DNA of 31,732 nt. Source: DATCZS01 sp036525795 (lineage in GTDB: Bacteria > Actinomycetota > Acidimicrobiia > Spongiisociales > ZC4RG35). Position numbers and translations under genes: made by a program. Of this stretch, positions 8,623 to 16,046 are shown one piece after another (position 1 is the stretch's first letter; the number at the start of each line of letters is the position of its first letter). Below the pieces are notes generated by a model. The model saw nothing but the letters and a program-made list of their open reading frames with translations. It was not told the origin of the DNA and did no database searches. The stretch covers positions 1-31,732 of the forward strand of contig DATCZS010000035.1 of the NCBI GenBank assembly GCA_036525795.1, written 5' to 3'.

Positions 8623-9929
8623 CGTGCAACCCTCCTTCGATAGGCGGTGTCGATCGCGACGGCGACGACGAGGACGATGCCGACGACGATGTCCTGGATG
8701 GGTGCGTCGACCCCCATCAGCACCATCCCGGATTGCAGCGACTGCATGACCAACGCGCCGAGGACGGCTCCGGGGATGGTGCCGATTCCGCCGCTGAATG
8801 AGGTTCCTCCGATCACGGCTGCGGCGATCACGTAGAGCTCGGCCAGCGTGCCGAGACCGGAGGTGGCCGCGTTCAGGCGGGCAACCTGAACGATGGCGGC
8901 GATCGCCACCAGGATGCCCATGAGCATGAAGGTTCGGACGATCATCCATCTGGTGTTGATTCCGCCGAGCTCGGCGGCCTCGGGGTTGCCTCCGATGGCG
9001 TAGACGTACCGTCCAAACCGGGTCCGGTTGGCGACGAAGGTGACGGCGAGTGCGACGGCCAGGGTGATGAGAACCGGGTAGGCGAGACCGAAGGCGACGT
9101 CGGTTGCCCCTTCGGCCAGCGTCGGCGGCTTGAAGTAGCGGTTGAGCATTGTGATCGAGCCGATGATCGCGGCGCAGGCGACGATTCCGAGGAAGATCTC
9201 TGCCCACATCGGCCGCAGGGGGAACTGGAAGCGACGGCGCTGCCGGCGGCCATTCCACAGCATGGCCACCACCCCGACGCAGCCGAGGACACCGATGACC
9301 CAGCTCAGCTCCGCACCGAGCGAGCCCCGGGCACCGCCGCCGAAGAGCTGAAAGGTGGCATCCATCGGGGCGATCGTCCGGCCGCTTGACAGCGCCCACC
9401 GAGCACCACCCCAAACCAGCAACCCGCCCAGGGTCACGATGAAGGACGGAACACCGACGTAGGCGACGATCGCCCCCTGGAAGGCACCCACGACCGCCCC
9501 GATCAGTAGGGCGGCGACGACCGCGATGATCCAGATCACCCAGTGGTCGAACCCGAGCCATCGGGGAAGGATCTCGTTCTGGAGGATGGCGATCGCCATC
9601 CCGATCATTCCCAACATCGAACCCACGGAGAGATCGATGTTGCGGGTGACGATCACCAGCACCATCCCCGTCGCCATGATCGCCACGACGGCGGTCTGCA
9701 CCGAGAGGTTCCACAGGTTGCGCGGGGTGAGGAAGGTGCCGCCGGAGAGGACGTTGAAGAGCAGCCAGATGACGACCAGAGCGGCGAGCATGCCGAGGAG
9801 CCGGGGGTCGACCTCGGTGACCCGAAACAGTCGGACGCCGGATTGAACCAGCCGCCTGACCGCGCCGCCCGCCGGTTGGTCGGTCAGCGGCTCCGGGGCC
9901 GTGGTCTCCCCCACTGGTGTGTCGCTCAC
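8619..9929 (-). CDS. xylH: Sugar ABC transporter permease, XylH type
   Basis: A polytopic inner-membrane protein of 436 residues of the branched-chain/ribose-xylose permease superfamily. A cytoplasmic N-terminal tail of about 45 residues is followed by around ten hydrophobic segments. Family landmarks include VTRNIDLSVGSMLG near the N side, the loop YAIGGNPEAAELGGI that contacts the ATPase, and GGTSFSGGIGTIPGAVLGAL near the C-terminus. An upstream TTG at 9944 is in frame, but its codons contain the GGAGG that serves the GTG at 9929, so 9929 is preferred. The gene overlaps xylG by 4 bases. It lies 94 bases after xylF, with a strong hairpin between. Confidence 0.93.
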   Translation of the reverse strand: MSDTPVGETTAPEPLTDQPAGGAVRRLVQSGVRLFRVTEVDPRLLGMLAALVVIWLLFNVLSGGTFLTPRNLWNLSVQTAVVAIMATGMVLVIVTRNIDLSVGSMLGMIGMAIAILQNEILPRWLGFDHWVIWIIAVVAALLIGAVVGAFQGAIVAYVGVPSFIVTLGGLLVWGGARWALSSGRTIAPMDATFQLFGGGARGSLGAELSWVIGVLGCVGVVAMLWNGRRQRRRFQFPLRPMWAEIFLGIVACAAIIGSITMLNRYFKPPTLAEGATDVAFGLAYPVLITLAVALAVTFVANRTRFGRYVYAIGGNPEAAELGGINTRWMIVRTFMLMGILVAIAAIVQVARLNAATSGLGTLAELYVIAAAVIGGTSFSGGIGTIPGAVLGALVMQSLQSGMVLMGVDAPIQDIVVGIVLVVAVAIDTAYRRRVAR

Positions 9930-9958
9930 ATTCGCCTCCTCCAAGGCTCCAACATGAC

Positions 9959-9990
9959 CGTAGCGCCCCCGGGATCCCGGGGGCGCTACG
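9959..9990 (-). terminator. 32-bp perfect palindrome between xylF and xylH (probable stem-loop)
   Basis: The half-site CGTAGCGCCCCCGGGA is followed at once by its exact reverse complement, giving 32 symmetric bases that would form a very stable hairpin in mRNA. There is no run of U after it on the transcribed strand, so it may be a partial terminator, a barrier to 3' exonucleases, or both. Either would make XylF more abundant than the permease and ATPase, as is usual for binding-protein transporters. The symmetry is observed; the role is inferred. Confidence 0.7.
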
Positions 9991-9993
9991 AGT

Positions 9994-10007
9994 GTCTATC
10001 GATAGAC
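9994..10007. repeat. Second short palindrome after xylF
   Basis: GTCTATCGATAGAC is a perfect 14-bp palindrome, three bases beyond the 32-bp one and 16 bases from the xylF stop. It could extend the hairpin region or bind a protein; no match to a known site is recognised. Confidence 0.4.
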
Positions 10008-10023
10008 GATCACGACCTCAGCG

Positions 10024-11112
10024 TCAGTCGCAGACCGCCACGGTCCCGGCTTCGACGTTGGCGCACAGTGCGTCCTTGGTGATCCAGCCTGCGTCCAGGA
10101 CCAGGTCGAGGTTGTCGCGGGTGATCGCGAGCGGGGTCAGCAGAATCGACGTCATCGAGTTGCCACCCGGTGAGTCGAACTGCACCACGCCGGCCACACT
10201 GCCGAGAGCGGTGCCGTTGGCCAGGGCCACGGCCGCCTCGCCGGCAGCCTTGCCGAGTTGGCGAGCGTCCTTCCACACCGACACCGACTGGGTGCCGAGG
10301 GCCACGCGGTTCAGAGCGGTCTGATCTCCGTCCTGTCCGGAGACGGGCACGGTGCCGGCCAGCCCCTGCGCCTCGAGGGCGGCGACCACGCCGGTGGCCA
10401 TGCCATCGTTCTCGGAGATGACCGCCTGGACGTCGTTGTTCGCCTGGGTCAGGAACTGCTCGGTATGGGTCTGGGCGATAGCGCCGTCCCAGTTGTCGGT
10501 GTAGGTCTCGCCGACGATGGTGATGTCGCCCGCCGAAACCGCCGCGCCGATGACCTGCTCGATGCCGTCACGCAGGAAGTCGGCGTTGGCGTCGGCCTGG
10601 TTGCCCTTGATGATGATGTAGTTGCCGGTCGGCACCTGCTCGAAGATGACCTCGGCCATCAGCTTGCCGACACCGATGTTGTCGAACGTGATGTACAGGG
10701 TGCCCGGGTTCTCGATCAGCCGGTCGTAGGCGATCACCGGGATTCCCTGGTCCAGCGCGCTCTGCACGGCCGGCAGGATGGCGGTGCCGTCCTGGGCAAG
10801 GATGATCAGGGCGTCAGCTCCCTGGGCGATCAGGTTCTCCACGTCCGCCAGCTGCTGCTCGGCAGACGAGCCGGCGTCGGTCGAGATGTAGGTTGCGCCG
10901 GCCGCATCGAGCGCTTCCTTGATGGCGGGCTCGTCCCATCGCGCCCAGCGCTCTTCGTTGTAGTTGTTCCACGACACGCCGACGGTGATGCCTTCATCAA
11001 CGCTCGCTGCGGTCGTCTCGGTGGTCTCGGTGCTCTCGGTGTCGTCCCCGCCGCACGCTGCGAACAGCAGTGCGAGGATGGACACGAGAGCGATCGTACG
11101 GATCTTTCTCAC
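10024..11112 (-). CDS. xylF: Xylose-binding lipoprotein XylF
   Basis: A substrate-binding protein of 362 residues that captures the sugar outside the membrane and delivers it to the permease. It begins with a basic stretch, a hydrophobic core and the lipobox FAAC with C20 as lipidation site, then a Thr/Glu-rich spacer typical of actinobacterial lipoproteins. The mature part is a type I periplasmic-binding fold: repeated segments such as LADVENLIAQGADALIILAQ, IPVIAYDRLI and VQAVISENDGMATGVVAAL match the D-xylose-binding family. GTG at 11112 is preferred over an upstream ATG (11139) because AAGGAG is correctly placed and the signal sequence starts there. It is first in the xylF-xylH-xylG-SDR operon. 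Confidence 0.93.
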   Translation of the reverse strand: MRKIRTIALVSILALLFAACGGDDTESTETTETTAASVDEGITVGVSWNNYNEERWARWDEPAIKEALDAAGATYISTDAGSSAEQQLADVENLIAQGADALIILAQDGTAILPAVQSALDQGIPVIAYDRLIENPGTLYITFDNIGVGKLMAEVIFEQVPTGNYIIIKGNQADANADFLRDGIEQVIGAAVSAGDITIVGETYTDNWDGAIAQTHTEQFLTQANNDVQAVISENDGMATGVVAALEAQGLAGTVPVSGQDGDQTALNRVALGTQSVSVWKDARQLGKAAGEAAVALANGTALGSVAGVVQFDSPGGNSMTSILLTPLAITRDNLDLVLDAGWITKDALCANVEAGTVAVCD

Positions 11113-11198
11113 GATGTTCTCCTTTTCGCGCGACAGCAAAAAAGCTGGCGACTCCCATGAGAATAGCCCATCGCCTGTGTCGCCCTGCTCGGTGCCCC
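11113..11198 (-). promoter_or_regulatory. Upstream region and possible promoter of the xylF operon
   Basis: These 86 bases separate xylF from the end of the UnbU-like gene on the same strand. Read on the minus strand, TATTCT (bases 11160-11165) could be a -10 box, about 48 bases before the start, but no -35 box at normal spacing is clear. An inverted repeat GGCGAC / GTCGCC (11147-11152 and 11179-11184) flanks that box. AAGGAG precedes the GTG. The call rests mainly on position. Confidence 0.3.
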
Positions 11199-12809
11199 TC
11201 AGGAGTGCCCCTCAGGGAATGGGTCCGGATCACCGGGTGCTGCGTCGACGATCATCCAGAACCGACCGTCGCCCTGGCGAAGCAGGAATGTGGTCGAGAC
11301 CGGGATGGTGTCGGCTTGGAGGGGAGCTGCGCCCACGGAGTAGGTCGATCGCTCGATGGTGCCGGTCGTGTCGAAGGCCAGGCCGGGTGCCGTCTGAGGG
11401 CCCTCGCTGTGAACCACGCGAACGTGGATCGAGTCGAAGCGGTAGCGGTCGACCACCCGGTGTCCCTCCGATGCCGCCTGGTCGATTGCGTGTTCCATCT
11501 CGACCAGGCGCGCCCCCTGGTCGACTCCGAGCAGGAGGGAGGGGTCGCCCCGCCGCATCGCCTCGGCCTCCACCTCCAGCGACTCGGCGAGGATGGTGGC
11601 CAGGCCCACCCCTCCGCTCGCCGCCAACTCGCCCGCGAGAATCTCCACTTCGTCGTCCACCGTCACCGGGGGCAGGCTCGACGGATCCACCGAGATACTC
11701 AAGGTTTCGGCGGAGGCAGGCTCCTGTGCCGCCACCCTTGCGGGTGTTCCGGCCACCGCGACCAGGATCGAAATCGATGCGATGGCCGCGCCGGCGGTCG
11801 CCCCCCGCGTGAAGACCCGGCGGGGGGAGCTCTCGATGCCGTCGGTGAGGCGGACGAAGAGCACCCGGTGGGGGGACTGCGCCTGGTCAAACTCGGGGAC
11901 GAGTCGATCGAACACCGAGCGGAGCGGGCTCAGAACCACGAGGGCGGCGAGAAGCCCGACCTTGGCGCCGAACTCGGTGGACTGTGGAGCGATCAGCACC
12001 ACCGCCAGCAGCGCGATGGCAACCGAGAAGGCGATCCTGGCGGTGCGCCCCGATGGCACCGTTCGGGGATCGGTGATCATGAAGAAGAGGAAGATCGCCA
12101 CCTCGGGAGACGTCACGACGGTCCACCAGAACGACGTGTCGCACACGGGTGCGAATGCCCACGCCGCGGTCATGCAGTGGCCGGTGGCCGAGAGAAATCC
12201 GATTCCGGCGGCGAACGCCACCCAGAAGGCGGCAGCCATCTCGAGAAGCCGGAGGCGGGCGGTGATCGCCAGGCCGCCGAAACCGATCAGGGCGTAGGCG
12301 GCGATCATCCACCCATTGAGCGGGCTCCACCAGAAGTCCAGCGGCTCGACCCGCGTGCTGCCGAGCAGCAAGAAGATGGCCACGAGCCCGACGTTGGAGG
12401 GGTTGAACAAGTGTGTCCCCCGGTACCTGATCAGGTACTTGGTGAGCAGCGAGAGGACGGCGACTCCGGCGAAGATGTACCAGCCGCGCCAGGTCCAGTG
12501 GTCGCCGCGCTCGGTGCCCACCACGCGCAGGATGAGTGCCACGCCACTGCCGGTGAGCATCGCACTGGCGGGCCAGACGATCTCGCGTCGCTGGACGAAC
12601 GTCCACACCACCTCGACGATCGCCGCCGACAGGATCGCGCTCAGGATCTGGGGGACGGACACCCGGAAGCCCAGCCCCAACTGGCCCAGTATGTGGATGG
12701 AGATGACCACGGAGGCGAGGTGGAGGCGGGCGTCGCGCAGGCTGGGGAGCACGAGCGGATAGCGTTTCCCGGCGAGGGCCAGCGAGCGTCGGGTGATGAC
12801 GGCGGTCAC
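11199..12809 (-). CDS. UnbU-like membrane protein (NqrB/RnfD-related)
   Basis: The predicted protein has 536 residues. Residues 30-300 hold about eight to ten hydrophobic segments with family landmarks FNPSNVGLVA (135-144) and FMITDPRTVPSGR (243-255), which I recognise from NqrB/RnfD-like proteins and UnbU of enediyne clusters. A further hydrophobic segment (about 336-354) leads into a tail of about 180 residues, probably outside the membrane. NqrB and RnfD carry covalent flavin on threonine in an S/T-G-A-T motif; I do not see that motif, so flavin binding is unproven. GTG at 12809 is chosen because longer versions run into the divergent UnbV-like gene, though its ribosome site (AGAGG) is about 12 bases away. 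Function: possible membrane electron transfer, by inference. Confidence 0.75.
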   Translation of the reverse strand: MTAVITRRSLALAGKRYPLVLPSLRDARLHLASVVISIHILGQLGLGFRVSVPQILSAILSAAIVEVVWTFVQRREIVWPASAMLTGSGVALILRVVGTERGDHWTWRGWYIFAGVAVLSLLTKYLIRYRGTHLFNPSNVGLVAIFLLLGSTRVEPLDFWWSPLNGWMIAAYALIGFGGLAITARLRLLEMAAAFWVAFAAGIGFLSATGHCMTAAWAFAPVCDTSFWWTVVTSPEVAIFLFFMITDPRTVPSGRTARIAFSVAIALLAVVLIAPQSTEFGAKVGLLAALVVLSPLRSVFDRLVPEFDQAQSPHRVLFVRLTDGIESSPRRVFTRGATAGAAIASISILVAVAGTPARVAAQEPASAETLSISVDPSSLPPVTVDDEVEILAGELAASGGVGLATILAESLEVEAEAMRRGDPSLLLGVDQGARLVEMEHAIDQAASEGHRVVDRYRFDSIHVRVVHSEGPQTAPGLAFDTTGTIERSTYSVGAAPLQADTIPVSTTFLLRQGDGRFWMIVDAAPGDPDPFPEGHS

Positions 12810-12930
12810 GGTCGAGTGGATCCTCTCTTGTCCCCGTACCTTATGCCGCCCCCAGTTCCATCGGAACACGACGCGGTCCTGGAACCGGCCGGGACCGGAT
12901 AGCCTGATGAGCCGGGACCGAAACGTATCC
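12810..12930. promoter_or_regulatory. Divergent control region of the UnbU-like and UnbV-like genes
   Basis: The two genes start back to back with 121 bases between them, so both promoters must lie here or overlap the genes. I see no convincing -10/-35 pair and no clear operator. The region is also open in both reading directions, leaving start positions uncertain by tens of bases. Confidence 0.35.
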
Positions 12931-14613
12931 ATGGACACACACCACAGCGCGCCTGCGCCCAGCCGCCGCACCGCTTCTCTGCTGGGGGCCGGGATGGCAA
13001 CCGGTGCGGCAATCACCCTGGCGGTGGCCGCGCTGGCGTACGCCTGGATCACTCCCGCGGCGCTCCCTCCGGCAGGCGAGGCGCCGCGATTCGTCGAAGA
13101 GGCGGCGATCGCAGGCATCGACCACGTCTACGACGGCGAGTTCACGTTCTTTGTCGGGGGAGGGGTGGCGGCCTTCGATTGCGACGGAGACGGCCTCCAG
13201 GACCTCTACTTCGCCGGAGGGGCGAACCCGGCGGGCATGTACCGGAATCGGAGTTCGATCGGCGGCGACCTGGTGTTCGAACAGGTGGTGTCTTCGGCGA
13301 CCGACCTGGTGGACGTCACCGGCGCCTATCCCGTCGACGTCGACTCCGACGGTCAGGTCGATCTCGCCGTCCTCGGTCTCGGAGAGAACGTGCTGCTGCG
13401 CGGGTTGGGAGACTGCCGTTTCGAACGAGCCAACGAACTCTGGGGGATCGACGGCGGGTCTGACTGGACCGCCGCGTTCAGTGCGAGTTGGGAACGGGGA
13501 GCAGCCTGGCCCACTCTTGCGTTCGGCAACTACCTGGTCCTCGACGAGGAGCGCCGGTCGACCGGGCGCTGTGCCGACAACCAGCTCTTTCGTCCGGGCG
13601 CCGACGGCTATGGCGCTGCCCAGCCTCTGAGTCCCGGTTGGTGCACGCTCTCGATCCTTTTCTACGACTGGGACGGGACGGGCCGCACCGATCTGCGCAT
13701 GGCAAACGACCGTCACTATTACGTCGACGGAGAGGAGCAGCTGTGGCGGGTCACGCCCGACGCGCCGCCGAGCCTGTACACGATCGACGACGGGTGGGAG
13801 CGGGTACAGATCTGGGGGATGGGCATCGCCACCCACGACCTGACCGGAGATGGAAGACCGGAAGTGTTCCTCACCAGCCAGGGAGACAACAAGCTGCAGA
13901 CCCTGGCCGAGGGAGCCGCCGGTCCCGACTACACAGACATCGCAATCCTGCGCGGGGTCACCGCCCACCGGCCGTACACGGGCGGCGACGTGATGCCGTC
14001 CACCGCCTGGCACCCGGAGTTCGCCGACGTCAACAACGACGGCTACGTCGACCTGTTCGTCTCCAAGGGCAACGTCGAGGCGATGCCCGAGTTCGCCGTC
14101 GACGACCCGAGCAATCTGTTGCTCGGCCGCTCCGACGGGACGTTCGTGGAATCCGGACTCGAGTCGGGGATCGCCCGCTTCACCAGGGCGAGGGGAGCAG
14201 CGCTCGTCGACCTGAACCTCGACGGCTTGATCGACATCGTCGAGGTGAACCGTCGGAGCCCGGTGGCGGTCTGGCGAAACCTTGGCCCTGCGACCGGACG
14301 GGGAACTGCCCCGGAGGCCAATTGGGCGACGATCCGGCTCCGACAGCCCGCACCCAACGTCGATGCCGTCGGGGCGTGGCTCGAGGTTCGGTTGGATGGT
14401 CGGTCAGACGCCAGACAGGTGACGGTGGGAGGTGGACACGCCGGCGGATCGCTCGGCTGGATCCATGTCGGTCTGGGGAGCGACGAGACGGCCATGCTGC
14501 GAGTGAGATGGCCGGGCGGTGAAACCGGACCGTGGATCGAGGTCCCGGCGAACCGCTTCTCCGTGATCGAGCGCGGCGCCGATGTCGCCGTGGAGTGGAC
14601 ACCGGCGAGATGA
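12931..14613 (+). CDS. UnbV-like exported FG-GAP repeat protein with ASPIC/UnbV domain
   Basis: The 560-residue protein begins with a short basic tail and a hydrophobic helix (about 17-40), a signal peptide or anchor placing the rest outside. It has repeated FG-GAP/VCBS motifs with calcium-binding loops: DCDGDGLQD (84-92), DVDSDGQVD, DWDGTGRTD, DLTGDGRPE, DVNNDGYVD and DLNLDGLID, suggesting a beta-propeller. The C-terminal part (VGAWLEVRLDG, GGGHAGGSLGWIHVGLG, LRVRWPGG) matches the ASPIC/UnbV domain of CRTAC1-type proteins. An in-frame ATG at 12907 would add eight residues; neither start has a strong ribosome site. The neighbour is UnbU-like, the same pair found in enediyne clusters. Molecular function is unknown for the family. 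Confidence 0.85.
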   Translation: MDTHHSAPAPSRRTASLLGAGMATGAAITLAVAALAYAWITPAALPPAGEAPRFVEEAAIAGIDHVYDGEFTFFVGGGVAAFDCDGDGLQDLYFAGGANPAGMYRNRSSIGGDLVFEQVVSSATDLVDVTGAYPVDVDSDGQVDLAVLGLGENVLLRGLGDCRFERANELWGIDGGSDWTAAFSASWERGAAWPTLAFGNYLVLDEERRSTGRCADNQLFRPGADGYGAAQPLSPGWCTLSILFYDWDGTGRTDLRMANDRHYYVDGEEQLWRVTPDAPPSLYTIDDGWERVQIWGMGIATHDLTGDGRPEVFLTSQGDNKLQTLAEGAAGPDYTDIAILRGVTAHRPYTGGDVMPSTAWHPEFADVNNDGYVDLFVSKGNVEAMPEFAVDDPSNLLLGRSDGTFVESGLESGIARFTRARGAALVDLNLDGLIDIVEVNRRSPVAVWRNLGPATGRGTAPEANWATIRLRQPAPNVDAVGAWLEVRLDGRSDARQVTVGGGHAGGSLGWIHVGLGSDETAMLRVRWPGGETGPWIEVPANRFSVIERGADVAVEWTPAR

Positions 14614-14623
14614 GGAGGAGACC

Positions 14624-15991
14624 ATGCCCAGGGCGCGTCTGAGCCACGTCGAATTGCCGGACTTCGGGACTTCGAAGACGGCTCCTGAGATACCACCCTC
14701 GACCTACCGATCCCGACTCGTTCGGTTCCGACAGGCGGCGGCCGAGGTCGGCTACGACGCCATGGTCGTGTACGCCGACCGCGAACACAGCGCCAATCTG
14801 TCGTATCTCACCGGCTTCGATCCTCGATTCGAGGAGGCTCTTCTCGTCATTGCCGGGGATGAGGAGCCGGTCATCCTCGTCGGCAACGAGTGCCGGGGGA
14901 CGGCGGAGGCGGCTCCGCTGTCGATGAAGGTCCGCCTCTTCCAGGACTTCAGCCTCCCGGGTCAGCCACGCGACGGCTCGCTCCCGCTGGCCGAGCTTCT
15001 CGGTGGTGCAGGGATCGGGTCGGGGGCTCGGGTGGGGGTGCTGGGGTGGAAGGAGTTCGCCGATCGCACGCGCATCGAGGTGCCGTCGTTCATCGTGGAC
15101 GAGCTCAGGGCGATCGGTGCCCTCCCCGAGAACGCCAACGACATCCTGACCGGCACCGGCGGCGGCCTGAGGGTGATCAACGAGGTCGAGCAGCTGGCTG
15201 CGTTCGAGCATGCCGCCTGCCAGACGTCGGAAGGTGTGCGGCGCGTGCTGTTCGGCCTTCGACCGGGCATGACCGAGCGGGAGGCGGTGCGGCTGCTCGA
15301 ATGGGACGGATCTCCGCTCTCGTGTCACCTGATGCTCACCGCCGGGCCCCGCGCCTCACTCGGCCTGCTGAGCCCCGGCGACAGAGACATTCGCCGCGGT
15401 GATCGGTTCACCGTGGCGTTCGGCATCTGGGGAGCCCTCAACTGCCGGGCGGGTTTCGTGGTGGCGGATGCCTCCGAGCTTCCGGCCGCCATCGGCGACT
15501 ACGTGGACCGGCTCGTGGCGCCCTACTTCGAGGCGGTGGCCGAGTGGTACGGGGCGCTCCGGGTGGGACAGACGGGAGGAGCCCTGTCCGAGATCGTCGA
15601 ACGACGCCTGGGAGATCCGTTCTTCGGGATATTCCTCAACCCCGGTCATCAGATCCATCTCGACGAGTGGGTCAACTCGCCGGTGGCTCCGGGCTCTCAG
15701 ATCGAGCTGCGATCGGGGATGGCGATGCAGGTCGACATCATCCCCGCCACCGGAACCGATTGGTTCACCACCAACATCGAGGACGGGATCGCCCTGGCGG
15801 ACCAGGATCTGCGCCGGGAGTTCGCCGCGAAACACCCTGAGGCCTGGGAGAGGATCGAGCGGCGCCGGGCCTTCATGCGCGATTCGATCGGCATCGACCT
15901 CCACCCCGACGTGCTCCCGTTCTCCAACATCCCCGCGTATCTGCCCCCGTTTCTCCTCACCCCGGACCGGGTGATGACCCTGGTGCCCTGA
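14624..15991 (+). CDS. Creatinase/aminopeptidase P-fold M24 homologue, probably metal-free
   Basis: A 455-residue protein with a creatinase N-domain (SANLSYLTGFDPRFEEALLVI) and a C-terminal pita-bread domain. Metal-dependent M24 enzymes use two Asp, one His and two Glu. Here the segment where the Asp pair belongs reads GDRFTVAFGIWGALNCRAGF, with neither aspartate. The His is kept in NPGHQIHLDEW, the first Glu region reads MQVDIIPA, and only the last Glu may remain in NIEDGIA. The protein may be metal-independent, like creatinase, or non-catalytic. AGGAGGAG directly before ATG 14624 makes the start clear. It begins 10 bases after the UnbV-like stop and is probably co-transcribed. Substrate is not predictable. 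Confidence 0.8.
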   Translation: MPRARLSHVELPDFGTSKTAPEIPPSTYRSRLVRFRQAAAEVGYDAMVVYADREHSANLSYLTGFDPRFEEALLVIAGDEEPVILVGNECRGTAEAAPLSMKVRLFQDFSLPGQPRDGSLPLAELLGGAGIGSGARVGVLGWKEFADRTRIEVPSFIVDELRAIGALPENANDILTGTGGGLRVINEVEQLAAFEHAACQTSEGVRRVLFGLRPGMTEREAVRLLEWDGSPLSCHLMLTAGPRASLGLLSPGDRDIRRGDRFTVAFGIWGALNCRAGFVVADASELPAAIGDYVDRLVAPYFEAVAEWYGALRVGQTGGALSEIVERRLGDPFFGIFLNPGHQIHLDEWVNSPVAPGSQIELRSGMAMQVDIIPATGTDWFTTNIEDGIALADQDLRREFAAKHPEAWERIERRRAFMRDSIGIDLHPDVLPFSNIPAYLPPFLLTPDRVMTLVP

Positions 15992-16046
15992 GGTCCCGGG
16001 ACCGTTGGGCGCAGTCTGGTCGGGCCGAAGCCGGCCTGCCCCTCGG
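15992..16046. terminator. Convergent gap with small palindrome
   Basis: The 55 bases between the M24-like gene and the ligase gene contain GGTCCCGGGACC (15992-16003), a perfect 12-bp palindrome starting right after the stop codon, and further GC-rich symmetry near 16020-16038. It may end transcription from one or both sides, but there is no clear U-run. Confidence 0.3.

Noticed and set aside
11192..11217. 13-base tandem repeat (GTGCCCCTCAGG twice) around the UnbU-like stop codon
   Set aside because: Two copies only, most likely a small local duplication; no sign of a larger array or regulatory site.
11070..12902. Open frame of about 610 codons on the + strand opposite the UnbU-like gene
   Set aside because: Low-complexity His/Arg/Gly/Asp-rich translation without any fold or membrane pattern, while the minus strand encodes clear helices.
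12793..12930. Longer start for the UnbV-like protein at 12793
   Set aside because: The added residues overlap the divergent gene start, look non-conserved and come before the natural signal-anchor segment.
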